NCBI GenBank assembly: GCA_963788085.1
Contig: CAWBFS010000004.1
Location: 62,001-126,000, forward strand
DNA: 64,000 nucleotides
Direction of reading: 5' to 3'
Origin: AP-15 sp963788085
GTDB taxonomy: Bacteria; Pseudomonadota; Alphaproteobacteria; ATCC43930; CGMCC-115725
Below, one piece after another: positions 47,024 to 56,245 of the stretch (position 1 is the stretch's first letter; each line of letters begins with the position of its first letter). The notes beneath the pieces are model-generated. The model did no database searches and was not told the DNA's origin. It saw only the letters and a list, made by a program, of their open reading frames with translations. The translations under genes were made by a program, and so were the position numbers.

Positions 47024-48244
47024 CTAACCCAACGGCCCTTGGAACACCTGGTCGACGTAGGTATCGGAGAGCGGTTCCAGTGCTTCCGGCCATTGCCCGT
47101 TGACGCGGCGCCGTTCGGAGGCCGGGCGGACACGGCCATCCCAGCCGATCTGCTCCATGTAGTAATAGAGCTGGATGCAGTGGCCGTCCGGATCGAGCGC
47201 GAAGGCCGAATAGTCGATGCCTGGATAGAGCTCGGGCGGGATCGAGTCGATGAAGGTGACCCCGTGCTCCTTCAAAAAGGCGACTGCCTTGCGCAGTTGC
47301 GCGTAGCTCGCGACCTCCACCCCGAACGACATGCAGGTCGTGTGCTCGCCGAGGCCCAGTGTGCGCCGCAATTCTTTCGGGAAGAGCCCGACGCTGTGGT
47401 GCTCGGCGCCGCAACGCAGGAAAACGCAGCGGCCGCCGTGGTAGACCGCCTCCTCGCTGCGCACGAAGCCGAGCCGCTCGGTATAGAAATTCTCGGCACG
47501 GTCGACGTCTTCGACAAACAGGCTGACCGGGCCGATCTTCGTGATCTTGAACGGGCGCGGCAGCAGCACGCCCTCGACATCATAGGTCCCGGTTTGGGGC
47601 GGCTGTGGGCGGTGGCCGGAGAATATGTCGATGCCCTTCGCGTGCGCCTCGGCCACCTCGGCCGCTTCCGACATCTGCGGTAGTGACGGCTTCTCGTTGA
47701 AACCGCGGTAATACATGTCGCGCGGCTTGCTCAGCCCGTTCCAGCCGACCTGCTCGATGCCGTAGTAGAATTCATTGGTGTGGCCGTCAGGGTCGTAGAC
47801 ATAGACATGCCAGTTGCTGCCCGGCATGTCGCGGCCGACGCGCTGGATGCGGACCTGCTGCTCCTCGAAATAGCTGTGCGCGTCGACGATTTCCTTGAGG
47901 CTGCCGCATTGCCAGGTGATCTGGTTGATCGTGACCTCGGGCGCGAATTTGCGGTCGGCGCGGTGATCCATGACCCGCTTCGGGAACAGCACAAACGCGT
48001 GGTGGTCGGTCCCATAGCGCATGAAATAGCCGCGCGGGTCGCCGAGATCGGCATCCTTCGGGAACCATGGCGCGCGCGAGAAATCGAGCGTGTCGGAGGC
48101 GGTAAAACCGAGCAGGTCGCCATAGAACTCGCGGCCCTCCGGCAATTTCTCGACATTGAACCCGAAATGGCCGAGACGGCGGATTTTGAACGGCCGCTGC
48201 AGATAAATCCCGCCGACATTGTAGCGCTGCGTTGTGGCTGACAT
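47024..48244 (-). CDS. Type I extradiol ring-cleavage dioxygenase, two VOC domains
   Basis: The 406-residue protein holds two vicinal-oxygen-chelate domains. Domain 1 starts LGHFGFNVEKLPEGREFYGD and contains TDHHAFVLFPK and DPDGHTNEFYYGIEQVGW, with two His and one Glu as likely Fe(II) ligands. Domain 2 has PVSLFVEDVDRAENFYTERL, AEHHSVGLFP and DPDGHCIQLYYYMEQIGWDG. In usual two-domain dioxygenases only one domain keeps the iron. The protein would cut a catechol-type ring next to the hydroxyls. Preceded by a GGGAGGG-type ribosome site, it is followed by the HsaA-like monooxygenase, so the pair may carry out sequential hydroxylation and cleavage. Confidence 0.82.
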   Translation of the reverse strand: MSATTQRYNVGGIYLQRPFKIRRLGHFGFNVEKLPEGREFYGDLLGFTASDTLDFSRAPWFPKDADLGDPRGYFMRYGTDHHAFVLFPKRVMDHRADRKFAPEVTINQITWQCGSLKEIVDAHSYFEEQQVRIQRVGRDMPGSNWHVYVYDPDGHTNEFYYGIEQVGWNGLSKPRDMYYRGFNEKPSLPQMSEAAEVAEAHAKGIDIFSGHRPQPPQTGTYDVEGVLLPRPFKITKIGPVSLFVEDVDRAENFYTERLGFVRSEEAVYHGGRCVFLRCGAEHHSVGLFPKELRRTLGLGEHTTCMSFGVEVASYAQLRKAVAFLKEHGVTFIDSIPPELYPGIDYSAFALDPDGHCIQLYYYMEQIGWDGRVRPASERRRVNGQWPEALEPLSDTYVDQVFQGPLG

Positions 48245-48277
48245 TTGCTGGTTCCCTCCTCTCGATCCCGCGTGCCG

Positions 48278-48751
48278 CTAGCCGGGCGGCTCGGCTTGCA
48301 GCTGGATGTAGTTTTCGCGCCCGATTTTGCCGATCAGCTCCAGTTGCGTCTCGAGGAAATCGACGTGCTCTTCCTCGCCCTTCAGGATTTCGCTGAACAG
48401 GTCGCGAGTGACGAAGTCGCGGACGCCTTCGCAATACGGGATCGCCTCGCGCAGTTGCGGCATCGCCAACTGCTCGAGCCGCAGATCGCATTCCAGGACC
48501 TCGGGCACACTGGTGCCGATCAGCAGTTTGTCAAACTCCAACCGCGGTTCGCCGCCCAGGAACAGGAGGCGCTTGATCAGCAAGTCCGCGTGCTTCATCT
48601 CGTCGATCAACTCCTCGTATTCATGAGCCCCGAGCTTGACGGCACCCCAATGATCCAGCATCCGGGCATGGAGGAAGTATTGATTGACGGCGGTCATCTC
48701 GTTCCTCAGCACGGCGTTGAGGTGCTGAATGACAGTCGCATCGCCTTGCAT
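48278..48751 (-). CDS. bfr: Bacterioferritin
   Basis: Bacterioferritin is a 24-mer that oxidises Fe(II) and stores iron. I chose the ATG at 48751 because GGAGGT lies just ahead; the longer frame from 48805 adds a non-conserved basic stretch. From that start the ferroxidase residues fall exactly where expected: Glu18, Tyr25, Glu51, His54 and the later Glu pair in EEEHVDFLE. Met52, the heme ligand between two subunits, is present in DEMKHAD. The length of 157 residues is normal. It stands between the dioxygenase gene and the CoA transferase gene and has no visible link to them. Confidence 0.95.
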   Translation of the reverse strand: MQGDATVIQHLNAVLRNEMTAVNQYFLHARMLDHWGAVKLGAHEYEELIDEMKHADLLIKRLLFLGGEPRLEFDKLLIGTSVPEVLECDLRLEQLAMPQLREAIPYCEGVRDFVTRDLFSEILKGEEEHVDFLETQLELIGKIGRENYIQLQAEPPG

Positions 48752-48892
48752 GATGACCTCCTTAATCCGCCGACGGATGCAACTCCGGCCGTACCCCGAT
48801 GTCAACCGCCTCGCCGAGCCGGTGGAACCCGATTTGGCATCGGTGTAGGGTCGCTAACATTCGAGGATGCTCGAGGCGAAGGAGGACCCATA

Positions 48893-50101
48893 ATGAGCCA
48901 GGCTCTAGAGGGCATTCGCGTGATCGACTTCACGCACGACCAGGCGGGCCCCTCTTGCACCCAGATGCTGGCCTGGCTCGGCGCCGATGTGATCAAGATC
49001 GAGCGCCCGCCGCACGGTGACCGGGCGCGCCGGTTGTGGAACATGGACAACCCGGACCTCGACAGCTTCTTCTTCCTGCTGCTCAACAGCAACAAACGCA
49101 GCACCGTGGTCAATCTGCGGACCGAAGAGGGCAAGGAGATTGCCCGCCGCCTGATCAAAAAGGCCGATATCGTCGCGGAAAACCTCGGCCCGGGCGTTAT
49201 GGAGCGGCTGGGCCTCGGCTGGGAGGCGGTCAAAGAGCTCAATCCTCGGGCGATCTACGCTTCGGTCAAGGGGTTCGGCTCCTACGGCCCGTATAGCGGT
49301 TTCAAATGCTTCGAGCCGGTGGCGCAGGCGACCTCCGGCGCGATGAGCGTCACCGGCGAGGCGGGCGGCCCGCCGATGGTCAACGGCGCCAATATCGGCA
49401 ATTCCGGCACCGGAATGCATCTGACGATCGCGATTCTCGCGGCATTGGTTCAGCGCGAACGCACCGGCCGCGGCCAGCTCGTCGAGGTGGCGATGCAGGA
49501 GGCGGTGCTGAACCTGACCCGGGTCAAATACACGCAGACCTTCGCGACCGGCAAACCGCTCGAGCGCAGCGGCAACCGCTCGGCGACCGGCGGCTGGTCC
49601 GATCTGTTGCGCTGCGCCGGCAGCGGCTCGAACGATTACGTCTACATGATCATCCCGCCGGACAATCCGGAGATGTTCGAGGCGATGACCGAGGTGATCG
49701 GGCGGCCGGATCTGCGCACCGACGACCGTTTTGCGACGCCGCCGGCGCGCGCCCGCAATGGCGCGGCATTGACCGCCGAGATCGAAAGCTGGACGGCGCG
49801 GCGCGAGAAGCGCGAGGTCATGAAAGCCTTCGCCGGGCGCGGCATCGTCTGCGGCGCGGTGCTCGACACTGCCGAGGTGCTCGCCGACCCGCATCTGCGC
49901 GAGCGCGAGACGATCTTCGATCTCGACCACCCGACGCGCGGCCGCTTCTCCGTGATCGGTTGCCCCGTGCGCCTCTCGGATTCGCCCGTCGCCGCCAAGC
50001 GCGCGCCGCTGAAAGGCGAGCACACGGAGGATGTATTGCGCACCCTGGGAGGCTACACGCCGGACCAAATTCATCGGCTGCGCGACAACAACGTCATCTA
50101 A
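48893..50101 (+). CDS. Family III CoA-transferase (CaiB/Frc type)
   Basis: The ATG at 48893 follows a strong AAGGAGGACC site. The 402-residue protein begins SQALEGIRVIDFTHDQAGPS and has LAWLGADVIKIERPPHGDRA, then LNSNKRSTVVNLRTEEGKEI, the core of family III CoA-transferases; the Asp used to form the enzyme-anhydride should lie near MHLTIAILAALVQRE. These enzymes exchange CoA between an acid and another acyl-CoA such as formyl-CoA, succinyl-CoA or carnitinyl-CoA. A thiamine enzyme on the same strand follows after about 165 bases, which recalls the formyl-CoA transferase and oxalyl-CoA decarboxylase pair, but that identity is not shown. Confidence 0.88.
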   Translation: MSQALEGIRVIDFTHDQAGPSCTQMLAWLGADVIKIERPPHGDRARRLWNMDNPDLDSFFFLLLNSNKRSTVVNLRTEEGKEIARRLIKKADIVAENLGPGVMERLGLGWEAVKELNPRAIYASVKGFGSYGPYSGFKCFEPVAQATSGAMSVTGEAGGPPMVNGANIGNSGTGMHLTIAILAALVQRERTGRGQLVEVAMQEAVLNLTRVKYTQTFATGKPLERSGNRSATGGWSDLLRCAGSGSNDYVYMIIPPDNPEMFEAMTEVIGRPDLRTDDRFATPPARARNGAALTAEIESWTARREKREVMKAFAGRGIVCGAVLDTAEVLADPHLRERETIFDLDHPTRGRFSVIGCPVRLSDSPVAAKRAPLKGEHTEDVLRTLGGYTPDQIHRLRDNNVI

Positions 50102-50104
50102 GGA

Positions 50105-50245
50105 CCTCTCCCTCTCCGCACTCGGGGGCGGAGAGGGTCGGGGTGAGGTGGGGGCGCCGGGCTTCGAGCGGGTATTACCCACCTCACCCTCCCACGACTG
50201 CAGCGTGGGCCCCTCCCTCTCCCCCCTTGAAGGGCGGAGAGGGGC
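50105..50245. repeat. Composite GC-rich palindromic repeat
   Basis: The left hairpin is CCTCTCCCTCTCCGC with GGGGGCGGAGAGGG. The right part has CCTCCCTCTCCCCCC with GGGCGGAGAGGGGC. Between them GAGGTGGGGGCGCCGG and ACCCACCTCACCCTCC are also complementary. It fills the gap between the CoA transferase and the thiamine enzyme gene and resembles the composite at 33783. Confidence 0.75.
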
Positions 50246-50266
50246 TACTCTCAGGAGGAACTGAAA

Positions 50267-51958
50267 TTGAGTGAAGACGGATCGATGAATGGGGCCGAAT
50301 GGCTGGCAAGAGCGCTGGCCGGGGCGGGCACGACGCATGTCTTCTTTGTCGAGTTTGTGCTGCGCCGCACGTTGCTGCAGTTGAAGGACCTCGGGGTGAC
50401 CCCGATCCTGGCACATTCGGAAAAGGCCGCGGCTTATATGGCCGATGGCTATGCTCGGATCGCCGGGCGGCCGGGGGTGTGCATGGCGCAGGCGGTCGGC
50501 GCCGCCAATCTGGCGTCCGGACTGCAAGACCCTTTTCTGGGGCGCAGCCCGGTGGTTGCGCTGACCGGCCGCAAGCCACCTTCTTTTCAGCATCGTAACG
50601 CGTACCAGGAAATTCCTCATGCGCCGCTCTTCGCCGCGGTGACTAAATTCTCGACCACCGTCGACCTGACCGCCGAACTGCCACGCCTGTTGCGCTACGC
50701 CTGGCGCGCCGCGTTAGCAGAGACGCCGCGGCCGACGCACCTCGATTTTTCGGGCCACCAGGGGGACGAGATCGAGCTTGGCCAGACTGCCGAACCGCCG
50801 GTCATCGACCCCGAGGAACGGCGTATCCCGGCGCATCGCCCAGTAGCCGATACCGTCGATATCGAGCGCGCAGTCGCGGCGCTGACCGCGGGCCGCCGCA
50901 TCGCGATCGTTGCCGGCGACGGCGCTGCAGCCTCGCAGGCGGGGCCTGAGGTTCTCGCATTGGCCGAGGCGCTGCAGGCGCCGGTTGCCACGACCCTTGG
51001 CGCGCGCGGCCTCATCCCGACACGGCATCGGCTCTGCGTCGGGGTTGCCGGCAGCTATTCCGCGCCCCCGGCCAACCGCATCGTCCACAGTGCCGATCTG
51101 GTGCTGTTCATCGGCTGCGATACCGGCGACCAGGTCACCTTGAACTGGACGGTGCCACCCCGCGACGCAAAGATCGTGCAGATCGACGCCGATCCCTTGG
51201 AGATCGGGCGCAGCTACCCGAACACGACGGGTGTTGTCGGCGACCCTAAGGCGACCCTGGCCTGTCTGAACGAAGTGATCGGGAAACCGACGCGCGATTC
51301 CGGTTTCGCCGAAGAGGCGGCGCGCATCGTCGCCGACTGGCGCGCCACGATGACCCCGCTCGTCGAAAACGACAATGCGCCGATCCGCGTCGAGCGGTTA
51401 TGCGCCGAAATCACCCGGGCATTGCCCTCCGATGCAGTCCTGGTCGCGGATACCGGGTATTCCGGGATTTGGACCGGCACGATGATCGAGCTGAATGGCG
51501 TCGGGCAAACCTACCTGCGGGCGGCGGGGTCGCTCGGCTGGTCGTTTCCGGCCTCGCTCGGCGCCAAATGCGCGGCCGGGGCTCGGAAGGTCCTGTGCTT
51601 CACCGGCGATGGCGGGTTCTACTACCATCTCGCCGAACTCGAGTCGGCGCGCCGTTGCGGCATCGCCGTGGCCGTCGTCGTCAACAACAATTCCGGGTTC
51701 GGCCAAAACCTGACGGGGGTGCGCCGCGTCGCCGGGAACCGGCCGGGCCGGGGAGAGGAGCTGATCCGCTTCGGACCGACCGATTTCACCGCTGTGGCGA
51801 GGAGCTTTGGCGTCCGCGGCATTCGGGTGGAGCACCCGGGCGAGATCGCCCCCGCCCTCACCGAGGCAATGGGTGCCGGTGAAACTGTCGTGGTCGATGT
51901 CGTGACCGATCTGGAACCGCGCGCGCCCGAGCCTTGGGCGCCCGGAAGGAACGCGTAA
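50267..51958 (+). CDS. Thiamine diphosphate-dependent enzyme (acetolactate synthase/oxalyl-CoA decarboxylase type)
   Basis: The 563-residue protein has three domains of the ThDP decarboxylase type. The N-terminal Pyr domain holds the activating Glu in ILAHSEKAAAYMADGYARIA; the PP domain holds the Mg-ThDP motif as CFTGDGGFYYHLAELESARR and NNNSGFGQN. I chose the TTG start because AGGAGG lies eight bases ahead; an ATG 18 bases further on is the alternative. The substrate is a 2-keto acid or a CoA ester. The CoA transferase in front argues for a CoA ester or a paired acid, as in oxalate breakdown, but oxalyl-CoA decarboxylase signatures were not confirmed. Confidence 0.87.
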   Translation: MSEDGSMNGAEWLARALAGAGTTHVFFVEFVLRRTLLQLKDLGVTPILAHSEKAAAYMADGYARIAGRPGVCMAQAVGAANLASGLQDPFLGRSPVVALTGRKPPSFQHRNAYQEIPHAPLFAAVTKFSTTVDLTAELPRLLRYAWRAALAETPRPTHLDFSGHQGDEIELGQTAEPPVIDPEERRIPAHRPVADTVDIERAVAALTAGRRIAIVAGDGAAASQAGPEVLALAEALQAPVATTLGARGLIPTRHRLCVGVAGSYSAPPANRIVHSADLVLFIGCDTGDQVTLNWTVPPRDAKIVQIDADPLEIGRSYPNTTGVVGDPKATLACLNEVIGKPTRDSGFAEEAARIVADWRATMTPLVENDNAPIRVERLCAEITRALPSDAVLVADTGYSGIWTGTMIELNGVGQTYLRAAGSLGWSFPASLGAKCAAGARKVLCFTGDGGFYYHLAELESARRCGIAVAVVVNNNSGFGQNLTGVRRVAGNRPGRGEELIRFGPTDFTAVARSFGVRGIRVEHPGEIAPALTEAMGAGETVVVDVVTDLEPRAPEPWAPGRNA

Positions 51959-51970
51959 GTGGAGAGCCGT

Positions 51971-52333
51971 ATGCCGACGCGTTTGGTCATCGGGCTGTTC
52001 CATTCGAGCGGGATCGCCGAGGACGCCGTCCACCGGCTGATCACCGAAGGGGTGGCGTCGCGCGATATTGCGCATCGGATACTGAAGGAGGTCGGCCCTA
52101 TTCCTCCTGTCCTACAGCCCGAGCTCGCGGCATTGGAGGTCGATCCATTGGTGATCGGCAATGCCCGCGAGAGCTTTGCGCGGTTCATCCGCAACGGCGA
52201 GACGGTAGTATTCGTGCGCGCGCTCAACGACGAGCAGGTCGAGTTCGCCACCGATGTCCTGAAGCTGTATTTGCCGATCACGATCGAGGTCGTGCCTCTT
52301 GCGGAAGGGCCGGAAGCGCCTCCGGCGCGATAG
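51971..52333 (+). CDS. Small YflT-like stress-type protein
   Basis: The 120-residue protein from the ATG at 51971 (GGAGAG just ahead) starts TRLVIGLFHSSGIAEDAVHR, a layout seen in YflT-type general stress proteins and their DUF1269 relatives, with the helix GVASRDIAHRILKEVGP. It ends in a Pro- and Ala-rich tail. There is no membrane segment. It begins 12 bases after the thiamine enzyme gene and is probably co-transcribed. The family assignment is a guess from the N-terminal pattern; the function is unknown. Confidence 0.45.
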   Translation: MPTRLVIGLFHSSGIAEDAVHRLITEGVASRDIAHRILKEVGPIPPVLQPELAALEVDPLVIGNARESFARFIRNGETVVFVRALNDEQVEFATDVLKLYLPITIEVVPLAEGPEAPPAR

Positions 52334-52559
52334 CGCGCTGACGGTCACTGCCTCTTTAGGGTTGGGCTGACGGATTGCTAACCCCGGACGCTATGATGGA
52401 CGGCTCGGTAGTCGCGGATTTGAAGACCGTCGTAGCGCCACTCAATTTCCTCGTTCCAATGCGAGCGCGTCATCAAGGGGGCGACGGAAGCCGGCGCGCG
52501 TTGCCTTTGACAATATACGCAATGGGCGAGGCTGCCCACGATGGATCATAAACATCCCG

Positions 52560-52927
52560 CCGGGCGCGTAAAGGATAGCCCGTTTCCGTCGCCCCCGCGG
52601 CAAACTGAGGGCGGGGAAGCGGAAGAGCGGCTGAGGCAGTGCGCTGATTCTGTGGTTCCCGTTTCGCGGGCCGCTTGCGGGAATGACGTGATATTGTGCG
52701 TCGCCAGCGACCTCAAATACCCGGACCGCATTGGCGAGACCTATTCGATTATCACCTACAATCCCAATCAGCGTTACTACTATTTCCCGAAAATGCAGGC
52801 TGATGAAGCCGTGCTGATCCGCTGCTTCGACTTGGCGCGGGAGGGAGCGGCGCGGTTTTCCGCCCACACCGGCTTCGACGACCCGACTTCGCCGCCCGAC
52901 GCTGCGCGAGCGCAGCGAGGCGGGTGA
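52560..52927 (+). pseudogene. Fragment of a CmcJ/NvfI-family protein
   Basis: The middle part SDLKYPDRIGETYSIITYNP, then RYYYFPKMQADEAVLIRCFD and ARFSAHTGFDDPTSPPDA, is the conserved end region of CmcJ/NvfI proteins. The N-terminal two-thirds are missing, replaced by Pro- and Glu-rich sequence (PFPSPPRQTEGGEAEE), and the usual C-terminal end (RESIE then RT) is replaced by RAQRGG. It lies tail to tail with a broken LLM gene whose frame overlaps it. I infer a decayed gene; it has no sign of function. Confidence 0.6.
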
Positions 52928-53956
52928 GGGTCAACCGGATTTGGCTGGATTTGTTGCAATGCGGGCAACAGCTCGTCACTGATCAGGCGCATGCTGGCCA
53001 ATGCGTGGCCGAGCGGCATGCCGCTCCAATGGGTGCGAAACATCAGGAAATTCGCCCCCGTCTGCTCCCAGCACGGACGCAGCTGCTCGAAACAGTCATC
53101 GGGGCTGCCAATGACGAACCGGTCGCGCAGCAGCTCCTCGAAAGGCTGGTGGAACGTATCGTCGCCGGGCAAAACCTCGTCCTGTCCCCATTTGGCGTAG
53201 GTCTGGTACTTTTCGGACAAGGTAAGGCCCGGCCATTTCGAGCGCAGTAGCTCGGTCCTTCGCGCAATAGATCTCGCGCGCATAGGGCAGCACCCGCGGA
53301 AACGGCTTGCCCAGCCGGGTCAGTTCGGCGCGGTACAGAGCCAGCTGGCGGGTGATCTCGGGGATCGTGGCGTGCGGATTGACAAACCAGCTGTCACCGA
53401 GGTGTGCGGCGCGCTTCACTGCGCGGTCGTTGTTGGCGGCAACCCAGATCGGCGGATGTGGCTGCTGGATAGGCCGGCAGGTCATCGTCACATTGTTCAA
53501 TTTGCAGACGTCGTTCTCGAAGCTGACATTGTCCTCGGTCCACAACCGCTTGACGACTTCGAGGCACTGCTCGAAACGGCGCACGCGATGGCCGCGCGGC
53601 ACGCCAAAGGCGTCGAACTCGACATCGCGGTAGCCGAGACCCACGCCAAAGACAAAATTGCCGCGCCAGATCGCATCGAGCGATGCGATGTGTTCGGCGA
53701 CTTCGACCGGGTTGTGCAATGTCGTCAACAGCACGCCGGCAATGCCCGTCATCTCACCGGCTTCGGCGGCCAGCCGCGCCAGAAACGGCACCAGCTGGAC
53801 CTGGCGCACCCCTTCGCTCAGGTAATGCTGGCCTGTGGCGACGGCGTCCCAACCGCGGTCGCGTGCCAGTCGCGTCATGGCGTATTGGCCCTCGAGCCCG
53901 GCGACCATGTCGCTTCCCGGCGGGTGCTGACAGGTGAGAAAGATACCGACCTTCAT
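52928..53956 (-). CDS. LLM-class flavin oxidoreductase, one frameshift
   Basis: From the ATG at 53956 the protein starts MKVGIFLTCQHPPGSDMVAG and shows ARDRGWDAVATGQHYLSEGV, GVGLGYRDVEFDAFGVPRGH and HPPIWVAANNDRAVKRAAHL, all typical of luciferase-like monooxygenases. The frame breaks near 53250: after EMAGPYL the expected SEKYQTYAKWGQDEVLPGDD lies in another frame and continues to GMPLGHALASMRLISDELLP. Past ALQQIQPNPVDPHPPRCARA the frame reads into the CmcJ/NvfI fragment on the other strand, so the real end is probably near 52928. The reaction is unknown. Confidence 0.78.
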
Positions 53957-54072
53957 GACATCTCCACCATGGCATCTCCACGGCTGGACAGATTGCTTCG
54001 GCCCGTGAGGTCGTAGATGATCGCCGGCAACGAGGCAAGGACGGCGAGGTCCGGCGTGCAAAAGCCTTTCCT

Positions 54073-54609
54073 ATGCAAATCCGGGCGATGATCGGTCGGT
54101 GGCGTTCAGCCAGGAGATCCTCGCGGCGTGCACCCGCCTCAGCCCTGACGCTCGTCGCGGCGGCGTTTTTTGCGGCGCTCGCGGCGCTAGCCTCGGCGAA
54201 GGCTGAAGAGCAGTCGAAATGCGCTGCGGCGCCGCACCTCCTGTGGGGGGACGGCGAGCACGACGACACCGCGGCTCTCAACGCCTGGTTCCGCGGCGAG
54301 ACCGTGATCTGGGCGCAGACGCATGAGCCGGCCGGGGCGGAAATCGCCGACCGCGCTTTTCTGTTGAGCTCCACAGTTTATGTTTCCGGCGGCACTGGGC
54401 GGCGGCTCGAGCGTTTCCGGATGATTTGGCCGTGGCGCAATGAAGTCGTCTCCGGTGACGCTATCGTCACCGGCAACGATCCCGAGCAGGAGCCGCGCAC
54501 CGAAGGGATCACGATGGTTGGCGCCGACCCCGACGAGGGTGTCCCCTATAAGGGCCCCGAAATCGAACCCCTCGATCATGGGGTTCCGAGGCACTGCCTG
54601 ACGTCGTAG
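54073..54609 (+). CDS. Secreted protein of unknown function, DDTAAL-type
   Basis: A basic N-terminus (MQIRAMIGRWRSARRSSRRA) is followed by a hydrophobic stretch ALTLVAAAFFAALAALASAKA, which should be a signal peptide cut near residue 44. The mature part of about 135 residues has LLWGDGEHDDTAALNAWFRG, a start seen in pectate-lyase-like beta-helix proteins (DDTAALNAW), but it is far too short for a complete beta-helix. It may be a short secreted protein or a truncated one. It is convergent with a PEBP-family gene; their ends are 10 bases apart. Confidence 0.5.
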   Translation: MQIRAMIGRWRSARRSSRRAPASALTLVAAAFFAALAALASAKAEEQSKCAAAPHLLWGDGEHDDTAALNAWFRGETVIWAQTHEPAGAEIADRAFLLSSTVYVSGGTGRRLERFRMIWPWRNEVVSGDAIVTGNDPEQEPRTEGITMVGADPDEGVPYKGPEIEPLDHGVPRHCLTS

Positions 54610-54618
54610 CGGTTTCAA

Positions 54619-55200
54619 TCAGGAGGGGTGCCGGAACCGGGTGACCAGGCCGGCCGAGCCCTTGACATGGTCCTTGAGGGCAGCGGCCAATTCCTCGCGT
54701 GTCATACCCGGCTGCAGCGCCTTGGGGTCGAGGTCGGTGGCGATTATGGTCCACGTATAGTGGTGCCAATCGGTGTTTGGCGGCGTGCCCGGGCCGAAAT
54801 AGACCCCCTGGTTCGTTGAGCTCTTGCCGCCGACGAACTTGTCGGAGGGCTTGCTGAGTTCCCCCTCGGCAAAGCCCTTCACGTCGGCGGGGATGCCGTA
54901 GACCACCATGTGCGTGAAGCCGGCCGGGGCGCGTCCTTCGGGATCGACCAGCACGAGGGCAAAGCTCTTGGTGCCGTCCGGCACATTCGACCAGGCGAGC
55001 GGCGGCGAGATGTTCTCGCCGACGCAATTCGGGCTCCTCTGCTTGTCGCTGCACGCATTTTTGGTCGCCAAGGTGCCGTTGTCCTGGATCGCCGGCGAGG
55101 TCAGCGTAAGGACGTCCGCGGCCTGCGCCGTCGGTACGGCCAAAAGGGACGCGGCGAGGAACCCGCCTGCCGTCAGCAGGGCCGCGATAGTGTGTTTCAT
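54619..55200 (-). CDS. YbhB/YbcL-type PEBP-family secreted protein
   Basis: The 193-residue protein starts with a signal peptide (MKHTIAALLTAGGFLAASLL, then AVPTAQAADV). The mature part is a Raf-kinase-inhibitor-like PEBP domain: LTSPAIQDNGTLATKNACSD, ISPPLAWSNVPDGTKSFALV, and LVDPEGRAPAGFTHMVVYGI, with DWHHYTWTIIATD later. PEBP proteins bind phosphorylated or anionic ligands in a shallow pocket; the bacterial role is unclear. The ATG is preceded by a GGGGGAAAC stretch. The family is firm. Confidence 0.9.
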   Translation of the reverse strand: MKHTIAALLTAGGFLAASLLAVPTAQAADVLTLTSPAIQDNGTLATKNACSDKQRSPNCVGENISPPLAWSNVPDGTKSFALVLVDPEGRAPAGFTHMVVYGIPADVKGFAEGELSKPSDKFVGGKSSTNQGVYFGPGTPPNTDWHHYTWTIIATDLDPKALQPGMTREELAAALKDHVKGSAGLVTRFRHPS

Positions 55201-55726
55201 GATGTTTCCCCCTTTTGGCTTGCTCGGAATCAGCCGGCTAACATTATTCCGTCGCCATCGCCGCGGCGAGCGGCTCGATCGACCCGCGCCGTTGCTCCTT
55301 CATATTGCAACCTGCGGATGTAAGCGCTGCCTCGGCTGGCTGCATCTGCAGCGAATCGGCAAAATGGCTGATAAAAACGCTATGTAACCTCAAAGGCTTA
55401 CAAGATTTTCATCGCGCTTTTGTCCCGCTGGCGGGATTCGCTCGCGCTCGGTGTCCGCCTGAATTCGCGTATCTATTCCGCGCCTTTATAGCGGCTCACC
55501 GCGCCGAGCGATATCGCGGCGGCTATCGTAGTGCGGGCAGACCCGCGATTTGGCTACGACCTATCCCAGCCGGGATAGATGCAATTCCGAAAATTACCTA
55601 TTTGCAGACACCGATAGCATTGTAACAATTATTATTTTGCGCCGCTACGATCCAGAACGATATCTATGCGCGCAGATCCGCGGACGCGCGGTGACGCCCT
55701 GATAACCATTTTCATCAGAGGCCGCA
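55201..55726. other. Intergenic region without a supported gene
   Basis: About 525 bases. The first 60 bases carry the promoter region of the PEBP gene on the minus strand. From 55540 to 55650 the DNA is richer in A and T (ATTACCTATTTGCAGACACC, then AACAATTATTATTTTG), in keeping with a promoter for the small gene at 55727. I saw no coding frame with family similarity and no RNA gene. Confidence 0.4.
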
Positions 55727-55960
55727 GTGGAGAGCCGCAAAACCAGTATTGCTGTAGAAGATCGCTTCAAAGTCGTACCATTTGAGGAATTTTGCGAAAT
55801 CGCACATGTTGGGCATAGCAGAGGCTACGAGTTTCTAAATTCGCGCGACGTCAAATCCGTTTTGGTCGGACGGCGCCGGCTGGTTCTTATTCAGAGCTGG
55901 TACGATTATCTCGAGCGGCTGCTCGAGGAACAGCGGACTTTCATGCCCGGCCGACATCCG
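55727..55960 (+). CDS. Short helix-turn-helix (excisionase/AlpA-like) protein, end unclear
   Basis: Reading from a GTG, the first 75 residues, VEDRFKVVPFEEFCEIAHVG, HSRGYEFLNSRDVKSVLVGR and RRLVLIQSWYDYLERLLEEQ, look like a winged or AlpA-type helix-turn-helix protein. The frame stays open to 56236, but after about 56000 it is Pro- and Arg-rich and looks non-coding, so I end the call near 55960. Excisionase-like proteins of this kind are frequent in integrated elements, which fits the damaged surroundings. No integrase lies in view. Confidence 0.4.
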
Positions 55961-56245
55961 GCCAGCCGGCAGTCACCACCATCTGAGCCCGCGATCCACC
56001 GCCCGCCCAAGCATCGCCAGCGCCGAGACGCCGAGGCCGCCCGCGTAAATATCCGCGCCCGGCTGATACTGCCGATCCGGCACCCGCGGCTGCCAATCAG
56101 CGCTGGGCCGATACTCGGCGCCGCGCCACCGTCGCGCCCGTGGAGCCGGTCGCCATGCTGCGGGAGGAGCCTGCGGCATCAGCGTCGGCGGCAGCAAACA
56201 ATACCGCCGCACACGCGCACGCGCGCGAGGCGGTAAAAATCGGGC

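Noticed and set aside
55973..56212. A 79-codon frame on the - strand with YAGGLGVSALAML
   Set aside because: It is opposite a Pro- and Arg-rich non-conserved stretch and has no start signal; chance frame.
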